Positions 29,600 to 39,169 of a stretch of DNA of 64,000 nt are shown piece after piece. Within the stretch, counting starts at the first letter, position 1, and each line of letters begins with the position of its first letter. The stretch covers positions 294,288-358,287 of the forward strand of contig NZ_WOYF01000003.1 in the NCBI RefSeq assembly GCF_009800925.1. Direction: 5' to 3'. The notes under the pieces were generated by a model. That model was not told the origin of the DNA, did not search any database, and worked only from the letters and a program-made list of their open reading frames with translations. Made by a program: the position numbers and the translations under genes. Origin of the DNA: Budvicia diplopodorum. Its GTDB lineage: Bacteria; Pseudomonadota; Gammaproteobacteria; Enterobacterales; Enterobacteriaceae.

Positions 29600-29716
29600 T
29601 GTGAATATTGCCTTCTGACGCTGATGAGTGGCTATTGCCCTATTAAGCTACCGTTAAATTGAGTAATTCGCCAGATTAAACTCAGCGATGCTGGCAAGCG
29701 AATCTGCCGCATAAAC

Positions 29717-29752
29717 AAAAATGGCCAACCTAAGTTGGTTAGCCATTTTTTT
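29717..29752. terminator. Terminator downstream of map
   Basis: A near-perfect hairpin, AAAATGGC.AACC and GGTT.GCCATTTT, with A and T runs on either side, so it can end map transcripts on the minus strand and shield glnD. It lies between map and glnD. Confidence 0.75.
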
Positions 29753-29766
29753 CGGGCCGTTGCCCA

Positions 29767-30561
29767 TTACATTTCGTGGGTAATGATCGCGTCGATAGTG
29801 TCATCTTTACGCAGCGTTAGAATTTCACAGCCGTTGTCGGTGACAACGATGGTGTGTTCATACTGCGCTGACAGGCTGCGATCTTTCGTTTTGACTGTCC
29901 ATCCATCTTTCATCGTTCTGATACGGTAGTCGCCAGCGTTGACCATTGGCTCAACGGTGAAGGTCATTCCTTTTTGCAATACTACGCCGCCGTCATCGGC
30001 ATCGTAATGTAGTACCTGCGGTTCTTCATGGAACACTTCTCCAATGCCGTGCCCGCAGTATTCTCGCACCACAGAAAATCCCTGAGCTTCAACATATTGC
30101 TGAATGGCTTTACCTAGGGTACGTAAACGGACGCCCGGTTTAATCATTTTTAACGATAAGTAGAGGCTTTCTTGAGTTACGTGGCACAAGCGCTCACCGA
30201 GGATCGTTGGCTGACCAACAATAAACATTTTGGAGGTATCTCCGTGGAATGCGTCTTTGATAACGGTTACGTCAATATTGACGATATCGCCGTCTTTCAG
30301 CTTTTTCTCATCGCTGGGAATACCGTGGCAAATAACTTCGTTAACCGAAATACACACCGACTTAGGGAATCCGTGGTAGCCAAGGCAGGCTGAAATAGCG
30401 TGTTGGACGTTGGTAATGTAATCGTGGCACAGGCGGTCTAACTCACCTGTCGTGACGCCGGGTTTGACGTGAGGTTCGATCATTTCCAGCACTTCGGCGG
30501 CCAGGCGGCCAGCAACGCGCATTTTTTCAATATCTTCAGAGGTTTTGATTGATATAGCCAT
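29767..30561 (-). CDS. map: Methionine aminopeptidase, type I
   Basis: Removes the initiator methionine from nascent proteins. The 264-residue protein (E. coli 264) keeps the five metal ligands of type I MetAPs: Asp residues in NIDVTVIKDAFHGDTSKMF, His in HGIGEVFHEEPQ, and Glu in FTVEPMVNAGD and QYEHTIVVTDNG. Normally divergent from rpsB; here the pyrBC operon lies in between. Confidence 0.97.
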   Translation of the reverse strand: MAISIKTSEDIEKMRVAGRLAAEVLEMIEPHVKPGVTTGELDRLCHDYITNVQHAISACLGYHGFPKSVCISVNEVICHGIPSDEKKLKDGDIVNIDVTVIKDAFHGDTSKMFIVGQPTILGERLCHVTQESLYLSLKMIKPGVRLRTLGKAIQQYVEAQGFSVVREYCGHGIGEVFHEEPQVLHYDADDGGVVLQKGMTFTVEPMVNAGDYRIRTMKDGWTVKTKDRSLSAQYEHTIVVTDNGCEILTLRKDDTIDAIITHEM

Positions 30562-30755
30562 AAAAGAGTGTCCATTAATAATTGGAAGTCAGCGCGAAAT
30601 ACGGGGCAACTGAAAGCGAGCTAACTGGCAATGATAATCAATATAGAATGCAATTATGGTATCAGTCCTGCAAAAGAGTGCCAAATTTATCATGCGGAAT
30701 GTATTTGAGCTCATCTGGTGATTTTTGAATACCTCCCATTGGTTGAAAATAGTTG

Positions 30756-30830
30756 TTGACCAATGATGAAAAACTGATATCTTAAGCCGGTTTGAGCACA
30801 GTCTTTTAAAAGTAAGGCGTTTTCTATAAT
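30756..30830 (+). promoter_or_regulatory. Candidate promoters of pyrBC
   Basis: Two candidates are seen. TTGACC (30756-30761) and TATCTT (30778-30783) are 16 bp apart. Further on, a perfect -10 TATAAT at 30825-30830 has no good -35. Initiation at the second would give a leader starting near 30837 that includes the putative 13-codon peptide and terminator hairpin. Which is used cannot be told from sequence alone. Confidence 0.45.
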
Positions 30831-30854
30831 CCCTAACATATATAGGTTAAGAGG

Positions 30855-30896
30855 ATGAAAGTTCACATAGTCTGTAAGGTTGATACCAACCCCTAA
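30855..30896 (+). CDS. Putative 13-residue pyr leader peptide
   Basis: ATG at 30855 reads MKVHIVCKVDTNP and stops at 30894-30896, inside the 5' arm of the terminator hairpin. A ribosome following RNA polymerase closely would disrupt that hairpin, as pyrL does in E. coli pyrBI. Against it: AAGAGG abuts the ATG, a poor spacing, and there is no striking uridine pause tract. Speculative. Confidence 0.3.
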   Translation: MKVHIVCKVDTNP

Positions 30897-30935
30897 TCAT
30901 GAGACCCACGGGTTTTCTGATTAGGGGTTTTTTTT
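30888..30935 (+). terminator. Attenuator-like intrinsic terminator in the pyrB leader
   Basis: A perfect 12-bp stem (AACCCCTAATCA at 30888-30899, TGATTAGGGGTT at 30918-30929) is followed directly by at least six T. Its 18-nt loop contains a short ACCC/GGGT pairing. An overlapping alternative hairpin GGTTG-ATAC-CAACC (30878-30891) shares bases with the 5' arm. It sits 33 bp before the pyrB start and downstream of a consensus -10, so conditional termination of pyrBC is the natural reading; it could instead end a short RNA. Confidence 0.75.
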
Positions 30936-30967
30936 CGGTCTAAATTCAACTTGGGAGCAAAAATATA

Positions 30968-31891
30968 ATGCGAGGCCAGCATATTTTAGGGTTGGAACAC
31001 ATGGTGCCCGCCGATATCGAGCGCGTACTTAATGCTGCGACAGAAATGAAAAAGGTGACTAAGCAAGATGTTAAAAAATTGGCCACGTTGCGTGGAAAAG
31101 CAATCGTTAACCTCTTTTTTGAGAACAGCACCAGAACGCGTTCCTCCTTCGAACTTGCAGGAAAATATTTAGGCGCCGATGTGATTAATATTGCGGCGTC
31201 GACGTCAAGCGTTGCCAAGGGAGAAAGCCTGAGAGACACGTTGTTAACGGTTCAGGCCATGGGTGTCGATGCTATCGTGATGCGCCATAGTGCAGAAGGT
31301 GCAGCTCAGTATGCTACTCGCTACGTGAAGGCGGTTGTGATCAATGCCGGCGACGGTGCGCATGAGCACCCGACTCAAGGGCTGCTGGATTTGCTAACCA
31401 TTCGCCAGCATCACGGAGAGATTGCCGGTAAGAAAGTGGCCATTATTGGCGATGTTCTTCATAGCCGCGTAGCGCGTTCCAATATCTGGGGCTTACTGAA
31501 AATGGGAGCGGAAGTGCATCTTGGTGGTCCGAAAACGCTTATTCCTAAAGAGATGCTGGACATGGGCGTGACGATTCACCATCGGGTTGAAGACGCTATC
31601 GCCGACGCGGATGTAGTCAACGTATTGCGCATTCAATTAGAGCGCCAGAAGAAAGGGCTGTTTCCGACGGCGCGTGAGTATGCGCGTATTTTTGGTATCA
31701 ACGACGAACGCTTAAAGCTGGCTAAGAAAAATGTGCTAGTGATGCACCCCGGTCCGATGAACCGTGGGCTAGAAATCTCACCGGAGGTCGCTTACGGGCA
31801 CCATTCGGGTATCGAAGAACAGGTTAATAACGGTGTAGCAGTTCGTATGGCTCTTTTAACTCTAACTTTAGCTGATGGGGAACAAGCATAA
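30968..31891 (+). CDS. pyrB: Aspartate carbamoyltransferase catalytic chain, Bacillus/Aquifex-type
   Basis: Condenses carbamoyl phosphate with aspartate in pyrimidine synthesis. The 307-residue protein has the carbamoyl-phosphate loop NSTRTR (53-58), Lys 84, Arg 106 in MRHSAEGA, HPTQ (134-137), Arg in HSRVARSN and the loop HPGPMNRG. The GDVLHSRVARSN and HPGPMNRG motifs are those of Gram-positive and Aquifex enzymes; E. coli PyrB has different sequences there and partners with PyrI. No pyrI is present. It overlaps pyrC by one base (TAATG). This type, and its place between map and rpsB, is unlike other enterobacteria I know and suggests lateral acquisition; codon usage is not obviously foreign. 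Confidence 0.93.
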   Translation: MRGQHILGLEHMVPADIERVLNAATEMKKVTKQDVKKLATLRGKAIVNLFFENSTRTRSSFELAGKYLGADVINIAASTSSVAKGESLRDTLLTVQAMGVDAIVMRHSAEGAAQYATRYVKAVVINAGDGAHEHPTQGLLDLLTIRQHHGEIAGKKVAIIGDVLHSRVARSNIWGLLKMGAEVHLGGPKTLIPKEMLDMGVTIHHRVEDAIADADVVNVLRIQLERQKKGLFPTAREYARIFGINDERLKLAKKNVLVMHPGPMNRGLEISPEVAYGHHSGIEEQVNNGVAVRMALLTLTLADGEQA

Positions 31892-33192
31892 TGGCACAGT
31901 GGTTAATTCAAAATGGGCACCTTATCGATTCTGCTAATGGCTTAGACGGCGTTATGGACGTACGCGTTGTTGACGGAAAAGTGGCTAACGTTGGCAAATC
32001 ACTTCAGCCAGACGCCGCCGATGAAATAATCGACGCAAGTGGCTTAATTGTTAGCCCGGGGTTTATTGATATTCACTGCCACCTGCGTGAGCCGGGGCAA
32101 GAAGCAAAAGAAGATTTATTTACCGGTACGGCGTCTGCGGCAGCCGGTGGTTTTACCACGATTCTGACCATGGCAAATACTCGTCCGGTTATCGATCAGG
32201 CGATTATCGTCGCTGGCATGAAGCATAAAATACAAACTGATGCCGTAGTCAGGGTTGAAATTACCGGTGCGGTGACTAAGGGTTTGGAAGGCAAGGAACT
32301 GGCCGAAATTGGCGATATGGCTCAGGCCGGTATCCGCGCTATCTCTGACGATGGCAACTACGTTAATGACGGGCGCCTGATGCGGGCCGCACTGGAATAT
32401 GCCAGCATGTTTGATATACCGGTGATATCCCACTCTGAAGATTGCTGTCTGGTGGCTGACGGCGTAATGCATGAAGGCTGCGTATCGGCTAAATTGGGCC
32501 TGCGCGGCCGCCCTGCAGAGGCCGAGAATATTGCCGTAGCCCGTGAGCTTATGCTGGCTGAAATGACCGGTGGTCATATCCATATTGCCCATGTCAGTAG
32601 TAAAGGTGCCGTTGAGCTGATTCGTGCGGCAAAAGCCAAAGGAATTAAGGTAACGGCAGAAGTGACGCCTCACCATTTATGTTTGGTTGATAAAAGTATT
32701 GAGTCTTTTGACTCGGCTTTTAAAGTGAACCCGCCATTACGTACCAATGAGCATATTGTTGCTCTGCTGGAAGGCCTGAAAGACGGTACGTTAGATGCGA
32801 TTGCTACCGACCACGCCCCTCACGCGTATGAAGAGAAAGACTGTGAATTTAACGAGGCGCCTTGCGGTTTCGCCGGTTTTGAAACGGCTTTTAGCGTACT
32901 ACACAGCCGCTTTGTGCAAAACGGTGAATGGAGCGTGCAGCAGCTGATTCATCGAATGACTGCGGGCCCGGCTGCGGCGTTTAACTGGAAGGATCGCGGG
33001 CATCTGAGCGTGGGTGGATTAGCGGATCTGGTCTTGATAGATCCGAAAAAACAGTGGGTTGTTGACCCTAAAACCATGCTAACTCGCGGCAAATCTTGCC
33101 CGTTCACCGGTATGGATATGGTTGGTCAGGTGGTACGCACAATGGTTAACGGCAAATGGGTTTATCAGGAAGGTAAAATCTTTCGCGACTGA
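31891..33192 (+). CDS. pyrC: Dihydroorotase, type I (class I)
   Basis: Cyclises carbamoyl aspartate to dihydroorotate. At 433 residues it belongs to the long type I dihydroorotases, not the 348-residue type II PyrC of E. coli. Zinc-binding HCHLREPGQ has His 62 and His 64. Other active-site segments are ISDDGNYVND, HSEDCCLV, HIAHVSSKGAVE and the catalytic ATDHAPHAYEEKD. In Aquifex this enzyme type and the linked carbamoyltransferase form one complex, so a PyrB-PyrC assembly is plausible here. Overlaps pyrB by one base. Confidence 0.93.
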   Translation: MAQWLIQNGHLIDSANGLDGVMDVRVVDGKVANVGKSLQPDAADEIIDASGLIVSPGFIDIHCHLREPGQEAKEDLFTGTASAAAGGFTTILTMANTRPVIDQAIIVAGMKHKIQTDAVVRVEITGAVTKGLEGKELAEIGDMAQAGIRAISDDGNYVNDGRLMRAALEYASMFDIPVISHSEDCCLVADGVMHEGCVSAKLGLRGRPAEAENIAVARELMLAEMTGGHIHIAHVSSKGAVELIRAAKAKGIKVTAEVTPHHLCLVDKSIESFDSAFKVNPPLRTNEHIVALLEGLKDGTLDAIATDHAPHAYEEKDCEFNEAPCGFAGFETAFSVLHSRFVQNGEWSVQQLIHRMTAGPAAAFNWKDRGHLSVGGLADLVLIDPKKQWVVDPKTMLTRGKSCPFTGMDMVGQVVRTMVNGKWVYQEGKIFRD

Positions 33193-33240
33193 GTGCCTGA
33201 TTGCTTAATCTGACATTGTTCAGCCTGAATAGACCTTCGG

Positions 33241-33270
33241 CGCTATTAGGTTCCTTGGAACCTAATAGCG
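33241..33270 (+). terminator. Perfect 14-bp inverted repeat after pyrC
   Basis: CGCTATTAGGTTCC and GGAACCTAATAGCG flank a TT loop, followed by CATTTATTTA. It could terminate pyrBC transcription, although the T run is interrupted. It lies about 55 bp before the rpsB -10. Confidence 0.55.
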
Positions 33271-33324
33271 CATTTATTTACATCCAAATACGAGTATTTG
33301 TGGCGCTTTCCCCCGTTTATATGG

Positions 33325-34251
<927 letters not shown>

Positions 34252-34304
34252 TAAGGCGTGCTCCATTGAGAGCCCTTATTAACCAGGTATTAGATATGTT
34301 GGTT

Positions 34305-34330
34305 AGGGGGCCTTTGCAGGCTCCCTTTTT
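34305..34330 (+). terminator. rpsB-tsf intergenic hairpin
   Basis: AGGGGGCCT pairs with AGGCTCCCT with one mismatch, loop TTGC, then T4-5. It lies between rpsB and tsf, as in E. coli, where partial termination sets a higher rpsB than tsf transcript level. Confidence 0.7.
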
Positions 34331-34368
34331 GCTTATATCCAACGAAATATAAACCGAGGATTAAGAGA

Positions 34369-35223
34369 ATGGCTGTGATTACCGCTGCTCTAGTAAAAGA
34401 ACTTCGCGAGCGTACCGCCGCTGGCATGATGGAATGTAAGAAAGCGCTAGTTGAAGCTGATGGCGATATCGAATTAGCCATCGACAATATGCGTAAATCT
34501 GGTCAGGCAAAAGCCGCGAAGAAAGCAGGCCGCGTGGCTGCTGAAGGCGTTATCCTGACTAAGATTTCTGCTGACGGCAAATATGGCGTCATCATGGAAG
34601 TTAACTGTGAAACTGACTTCGTTGCTAAAGATGCTGGCTTCCTGGCATTTGCTAACGCTGTTGTAGAAGAAGCGCTGACTGCACGTACTGGCAGCATCGA
34701 AGCTTTACAGGCTAAGTTTGAAGAGCAACGTACTACTCTGGTAGCTAAAATTGGCGAAAACATCAATATTCGCCGTCTTGCTATCGTAGAAGGCGAGAAG
34801 TTAGGTGCTTATATGCACGGTGCTCGTATTGGCGTTCTGGTTGCTGCAACCGGTGCTGCTGACGAAGAGCTGGTTAAGCATATTGCTATGCACGTTGCTG
34901 CAAGCAAGCCAGAATTTGTTAACCCAAGCGATGTTCCTGCTGAGGTTGTTGCTCGTGAGCACCAAATCCAGATCGATATTGCTATGCAATCTGGTAAGCC
35001 ACGTGAAATCGCAGAGAAGATGGTTGAAGGCCGCATGCGTAAGTTTACCGGTGAGATATCTCTGACTGGTCAGGCTTTCGTTATGGATCCAAACAAAACT
35101 GTTGATGCCCTGCTGAAAGAACACAAAGCTGGCGTTGCAGAGTTTGTCCGCTTTGAAGTAGGTGAAGGTATTGAGAAGGTTGAAGTAGATTTCGCAGCTG
35201 AAGTTGCTGCAATGTCTAAATAG
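34369..35223 (+). CDS. tsf: Elongation factor Ts
   Basis: Guanine nucleotide exchange factor for EF-Tu. The 284-residue protein has the N-terminal UBA-like helix bundle with [19 protein letters not shown], the core TDFV motif ([10 protein letters not shown] near 79-88) that inserts into EF-Tu, and the C-terminal dimer segments. Codon bias is that of a highly expressed gene. Followed by a strong terminator before pyrH. Confidence 0.99.
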   Translation: MAVITAALVKELRERTAAGMMECKKALVEADGDIELAIDNMRKSGQAKAAKKAGRVAAEGVILTKISADGKYGVIMEVNCETDFVAKDAGFLAFANAVVEEALTARTGSIEALQAKFEEQRTTLVAKIGENINIRRLAIVEGEKLGAYMHGARIGVLVAATGAADEELVKHIAMHVAASKPEFVNPSDVPAEVVAREHQIQIDIAMQSGKPREIAEKMVEGRMRKFTGEISLTGQAFVMDPNKTVDALLKEHKAGVAEFVRFEVGEGIEKVEVDFAAEVAAMSK

Positions 35224-35244
35224 GCTTAGCTTAATATAACGAAG

Positions 35245-35276
35245 ACGGATCGATCTTAACATCGGTCCGTTTTTTT
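35245..35276 (+). terminator. Intrinsic terminator after tsf
   Basis: ACGGATCGAT pairs with ATCGGTCCGT (one G-U pair), followed by seven T. It separates the rpsB-tsf operon from pyrH. Confidence 0.88.
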
Positions 35277-35317
35277 AAACAAAACCCCTTTATTGACTGC
35301 CCACAGGAAACAATACC

Positions 35318-36052
35318 ATGGCAACCAACGCAAAACCCGTATATCAGAGAATCCTGCTTAAACTGAGTGGTGAGGCCTTACAAGGCTCCGAAGGTTTTGG
35401 CATTGATGCGAGCGTATTAGATCGCATGGCGCAAGAAATTAAGGAATTGGTTGAGTTAGGTATTCAGGTTGGTGTTGTTATCGGTGGTGGCAATTTATTC
35501 CGGGGTGCGGGTCTGGCGAAGGCCGGTATGAACCGCGTAGTGGGCGACCACATGGGAATGTTAGCTACCGTAATGAACGGTTTAGCAATGCGTGATGCGT
35601 TACATCGTGCCTATGTGAACGCCCGTCTAATGTCAGCTATTCCGCTGAATGGTGTATGTGATGACTATAGCTGGGCGGAAGCCATCAGCCTATTACGTCA
35701 TGGTCGAGTAGTAATTTTTTCTGCAGGTACAGGTAACCCATTTTTTACCACGGATTCGGCTGCCTGTTTACGCGGTATCGAAATCGAAGCGGATGTAGTG
35801 TTAAAAGCGACTAAAGTCGACGGCGTTTTCTCAGAAGATCCAGTGAAAAACCCTGAAGCAACGCTGTACGAAACGTTAGATTATCAGGACGTTTTAGAGC
35901 GTGAACTGAAAGTTATGGACTTAGCGGCATTTACTCTGGCCCGCGATCATAACTTACCAATTCGCGTTTTTAATATGAATAAACCGGGCGCTTTGCGCCG
36001 CGTAGTCATGGGTGAGAATGAGGGAACGTTAATTTCCCGGCCGGCAGAATAA
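35318..36052 (+). CDS. pyrH: UMP kinase
   Basis: Hexameric amino-acid-kinase-fold enzyme phosphorylating UMP to UDP, inhibited by UTP and activated by GTP in enterobacteria. The 244-residue protein (E. coli 241) has the phosphate loop [11 protein letters not shown] near 14-24 and the segments [16 protein letters not shown] and [16 protein letters not shown]. It is a classical neighbour of frr. Confidence 0.98.
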   Translation: MATNAKPVYQRILLKLSGEALQGSEGFGIDASVLDRMAQEIKELVELGIQVGVVIGGGNLFRGAGLAKAGMNRVVGDHMGMLATVMNGLAMRDALHRAYVNARLMSAIPLNGVCDDYSWAEAISLLRHGRVVIFSAGTGNPFFTTDSAACLRGIEIEADVVLKATKVDGVFSEDPVKNPEATLYETLDYQDVLERELKVMDLAAFTLARDHNLPIRVFNMNKPGALRRVVMGENEGTLISRPAE

Positions 36053-36181
36053 TCGAGCTTTATAGACTGATAAAGGTTTATAGTTAGATTCTTCCCTAAG
36101 GAATTCGCCACAGGGCTAAATTTGACGGGTTACGCGACCGCGTGTGGCCCACCATATTACTTGTTTTTAAAGGTTAGCAAC

Positions 36182-36739
36182 GTGATTAACGAAATCAGAC
36201 AAGATGCTCAGGTACGCATGGAAAAATGCGTCGAAATGTTTAAAACACATATTAGTAAAATTCGTACCGGACGTGCACATCCGAGCCTGCTTGAAGGTAT
36301 TCAGGTTGAATATTATGGTTCAGCAACCCCTTTGCGCCAGCTCGCGAGTATCGTTGCTGAGGATTCCCGCACTTTGGCAATTACGGTATTTGATCGCAGT
36401 ATTAGCCCGGCGGTTGAGAAGGCGATTATGTCTGCTGATTTAGGTTTAAATCCTTCATCTGCCGGTACGGTGATCCGCGTTCCGCTTCCAGCGCTAACTG
36501 AAGAACGCCGTAAAGACCTGATCAAGGTAGTGCGTGCCGAAGCCGAAAATGGTCGTATTTCAGTGCGTAACGTTCGTCGCGATGCGAACGATAAAGTAAA
36601 GGCGCTGCTGAAAGATAAAGAGATTAGCGAAGATGATGACCGTAAATCTCAAGACGAAATTCAAAAGCTGACCGACGTTTTTATTAAGAAAGTCGATACA
36701 GCATTAGCAGAGAAAGAAGCCGAACTGATGGATTTTTAA
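36182..36739 (+). CDS. frr: Ribosome recycling factor
   Basis: Dissociates post-termination ribosomes with EF-G. The 185-residue protein matches E. coli Frr exactly in length, with domain I helices ([13 protein letters not shown]) and the hinge and domain II region [23 protein letters not shown]. The start is the GTG at 36182 with AGGTTAGCAAC before it; the frame is open 20 codons upstream but that stretch has no counterpart. Confidence 0.97.
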   Translation: MINEIRQDAQVRMEKCVEMFKTHISKIRTGRAHPSLLEGIQVEYYGSATPLRQLASIVAEDSRTLAITVFDRSISPAVEKAIMSADLGLNPSSAGTVIRVPLPALTEERRKDLIKVVRAEAENGRISVRNVRRDANDKVKALLKDKEISEDDDRKSQDEIQKLTDVFIKKVDTALAEKEAELMDF

Positions 36740-36765
36740 TGCCGTTGGTTATGCAACCTATAACG

Positions 36766-36799
36766 AACCCGGAATAGTTTATCTATACCGGGTTTGTTG
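36766..36799 (+). terminator. Terminator after frr
   Basis: AACCCGG pairs with CCGGGTT across a 15-nt loop, followed by TGTTGC. A moderate intrinsic terminator between frr and dxr; the rest of the 258-bp gap shows no gene. Confidence 0.6.
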
Positions 36800-36997
36800 C
36801 TATATAAGTCGCGCATTTGGTGTCCGGCGGTTGCTATAGTTAATTCTAAGCGTTGAAAAGTAGAAGCGATCAAGCGGTATTCATTCGGTAGTTATTTTTC
36901 TGTCGCTAAAAGAGTAACATGACCCAAATTTTTCTGGCTGAGATCTTGTTTAGCCTGAATATCAATGAGTTTTTCAGAGTTCGTAAAGATTAACGTA

Positions 36998-38191
36998 ATG
37001 AAAAAAATAACGATTTTAGGATCTACTGGATCAATTGGGCACAGCACGCTATCCGTAATTCGGGAAAACCCTCATTTGTTCAGCGTTTATGGGTTAGCCG
37101 CTGGCTGTAATGTAGCGGTTATGGCTGAACAATGCCGTGAATTTAAGCCTCAGTTTGTTTCTATGGCTGATGAAGCATCGGCCCGGGCGCTACGTTTAAT
37201 TCTTCAATCGGAAGGGCTGGCAATTGACGTTCTGTGCGGCGTACAGGCCGCATGTGATTTAGCTTCTGCTGCTGAAGTCGATCAAGTGATGGCCGCTATC
37301 GTGGGGGCCGTAGGCTTATTGCCAACGCTCGCTGCAATACGAGCCGGTAAACAGGTGCTACTAGCGAATAAAGAGTCGCTGGTGACCTGTGGGCGGCTGT
37401 TTATGGACGCGGTTAAACAAAGCGGAGCACAGCTGTTGCCGATTGACAGCGAGCATAATGCGATTTATCAGAGCATGCCGGAATCAGTTCAGCGCCAGCT
37501 TGGTTATGCATCGCTCGAAGATAACGGTATCTCCCGGATTATATTAACCGGTTCTGGCGGTCCTTTTCGTACCTGGTCAATGGAGCAGCTAAAAACGGTA
37601 ACGCCGGATCAGGCGTGCGCTCACCCTAACTGGTCTATGGGGCGTAAAATTTCCGTTGATTCTGCCACCATGATGAATAAAGGGTTGGAGTATATCGAGG
37701 CGCGCTGGCTATTTAATGCTTCAGCGCAGCAGATGGAAGTGCTCATTCACCCTCAGTCAATGATTCACTCAATGGTTCGCTATCATGACGGTAGCGTGCT
37801 GGCGCAGTTGGGCTCTCCGGATATGAGAACGCCAATTGCTCAGGCAATGGCCTATCCTAATCGGGTTAAATCAGGCGCGAAGCACTTAGATTTTTGCAGT
37901 ATTGGGGCATTATCTTTTGAACAACCTGACGTTGAACGCTACCCTTGTTTAAAGCTAGCGATGGCCGCTAGCGAGTCAGGGCAGGCGGCGACAACCGCCT
38001 TGAATGCCGCAAATGAAGTTATCGTTGAGGCATTCTTACGACATCAAATAGGTTTCATAGATATTGCTGCATTAAATAGCCGTGTGATGGATAAATTAGT
38101 TCATACTGAACCTCAGAGTATTGATGAAGTCTTACTGATAGACTCATGGGCTAGAGCCTGTGCCAAACAATTTATCGCCATTCGATGCTAA
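36998..38191 (+). CDS. dxr: 1-deoxy-D-xylulose 5-phosphate reductoisomerase
   Basis: Second enzyme of the MEP isoprenoid pathway, converting DXP to MEP with NADPH. The 397-residue protein has the NADPH motif [13 protein letters not shown] (5-17), the [12 protein letters not shown] segment, and the metal and substrate motifs DSEHNAI and [23 protein letters not shown]. The start at 36998 aligns with E. coli (398 aa); an in-frame ATG 11 codons upstream is unlikely. Confidence 0.97.
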   Translation: MKKITILGSTGSIGHSTLSVIRENPHLFSVYGLAAGCNVAVMAEQCREFKPQFVSMADEASARALRLILQSEGLAIDVLCGVQAACDLASAAEVDQVMAAIVGAVGLLPTLAAIRAGKQVLLANKESLVTCGRLFMDAVKQSGAQLLPIDSEHNAIYQSMPESVQRQLGYASLEDNGISRIILTGSGGPFRTWSMEQLKTVTPDQACAHPNWSMGRKISVDSATMMNKGLEYIEARWLFNASAQQMEVLIHPQSMIHSMVRYHDGSVLAQLGSPDMRTPIAQAMAYPNRVKSGAKHLDFCSIGALSFEQPDVERYPCLKLAMAASESGQAATTALNAANEVIVEAFLRHQIGFIDIAALNSRVMDKLVHTEPQSIDEVLLIDSWARACAKQFIAIRC

Positions 38192-38313
38192 TCTTATGGC
38201 ATATTTGTTACAGTACAGCCTAAATGATATAGTTTGTGCCATTAAGCCGTTTAAGTTATCTGGCCAATGGAAATGGGCGGTAGAAAAGTACACTAACGAG
38301 CTGAGTTTAGTAG

Positions 38314-38337
38314 GCCGTGCAAGTTCACGGCTTTTTT
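38314..38337 (+). terminator. Intrinsic terminator between dxr and uppS
   Basis: GCCGTG pairs with CACGGC across a 6-nt loop, followed by six T. The cluster from uppS onward therefore probably has its own promoter in the 65 bp after it or relies on readthrough. Confidence 0.75.
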
Positions 38338-38401
38338 GCGCAAGAAAACAGCTGATTTTTTTACCGTTGCTCTATTTATAGCTGAGGAATCTTAATAGGT
38401 T

Positions 38402-39160
38402 ATGTCGCCCGCGAAACAGCAATTGAATAACAATAAAATGTCGGTGCCGCGCCATGTCGCTATTATTATGGATGGTAATGGACGTTGGGCTAAGCAGTTG
38501 GGTAAGTTAAGGATTTTCGGGCATCAGGAAGGTGCAAAAGCCGTCAGACGTGCCGTTAGCTTTGCCGTTAATCATCGTATCGAAGCGCTAACGCTTTATG
38601 CCTTCAGCAGTGAGAACTGGAATCGGCCTCCTCAGGAGGTTTCTGCTCTGATGGAGTTATTTATTCGGGCATTAGATAAAGAAGCCAAAAGCCTTCATAA
38701 ACATAACGTTCGCTTAAAGGTTATCGGTGATACTCAACGTTTTAGCGAAAAATTACAGGCTCGGATTCAACGTGCAGAAGCGCTGACCGAGTCGAATACC
38801 GGACTTACGTTGAATATTGCAGCAAATTACGGTGGTCGCTGGGATATTATTCAAGCAGTTCAACAACTCGCTCACCAAGTGAGCGAAGGTATATTATTAC
38901 CCGATGCGATCGATGAGCAGACGTTGAATCAACGAATTAATCTGAGTGAATTAGCTCCGGTAGATTTAGTGATCAGGACTGGCGGTGAACACCGCATCAG
39001 TAATTTTCTGCTGTGGCAAATTGCCTATGCAGAACTTTATTTTACTGAAGTTCTCTGGCCTGATTTTGATGAACTTGTTTTTGAAGGTGCGCTTAATGCA
39101 TTTGCACAACGCGAACGCCGTTTTGGTGGGACTGAACCCGCGAGTATCAAAGAAATATAG
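38402..39160 (+). CDS. uppS: Undecaprenyl diphosphate synthase
   Basis: Cis-prenyltransferase making the C55 lipid carrier for peptidoglycan and O-antigen. The 252-residue protein has the catalytic HVAIIMDGNGRWAK (Asp near 26), the ALTLYAFSSENWNRP segment and the C-terminal DLVIRTGGEHRISNFLLWQ binding the diphosphate. Its TAG stop overlaps the ribosome-binding site of cdsA. Confidence 0.97.
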   Translation: MSPAKQQLNNNKMSVPRHVAIIMDGNGRWAKQLGKLRIFGHQEGAKAVRRAVSFAVNHRIEALTLYAFSSENWNRPPQEVSALMELFIRALDKEAKSLHKHNVRLKVIGDTQRFSEKLQARIQRAEALTESNTGLTLNIAANYGGRWDIIQAVQQLAHQVSEGILLPDAIDEQTLNQRINLSELAPVDLVIRTGGEHRISNFLLWQIAYAELYFTEVLWPDFDELVFEGALNAFAQRERRFGGTEPASIKEI

Positions 39161-39169
39161 GAGGTTCTC

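Noticed and set aside
32116..32676. 186-codon frame antisense to pyrC
   Set aside because: It is the reverse strand of a clearly conserved enzyme and has no initiation signal or family features.
38160..38381. 73-codon frame between dxr and uppS
   Set aside because: It overlaps the dxr end in another frame and contains the intrinsic terminator at 38314-38337.
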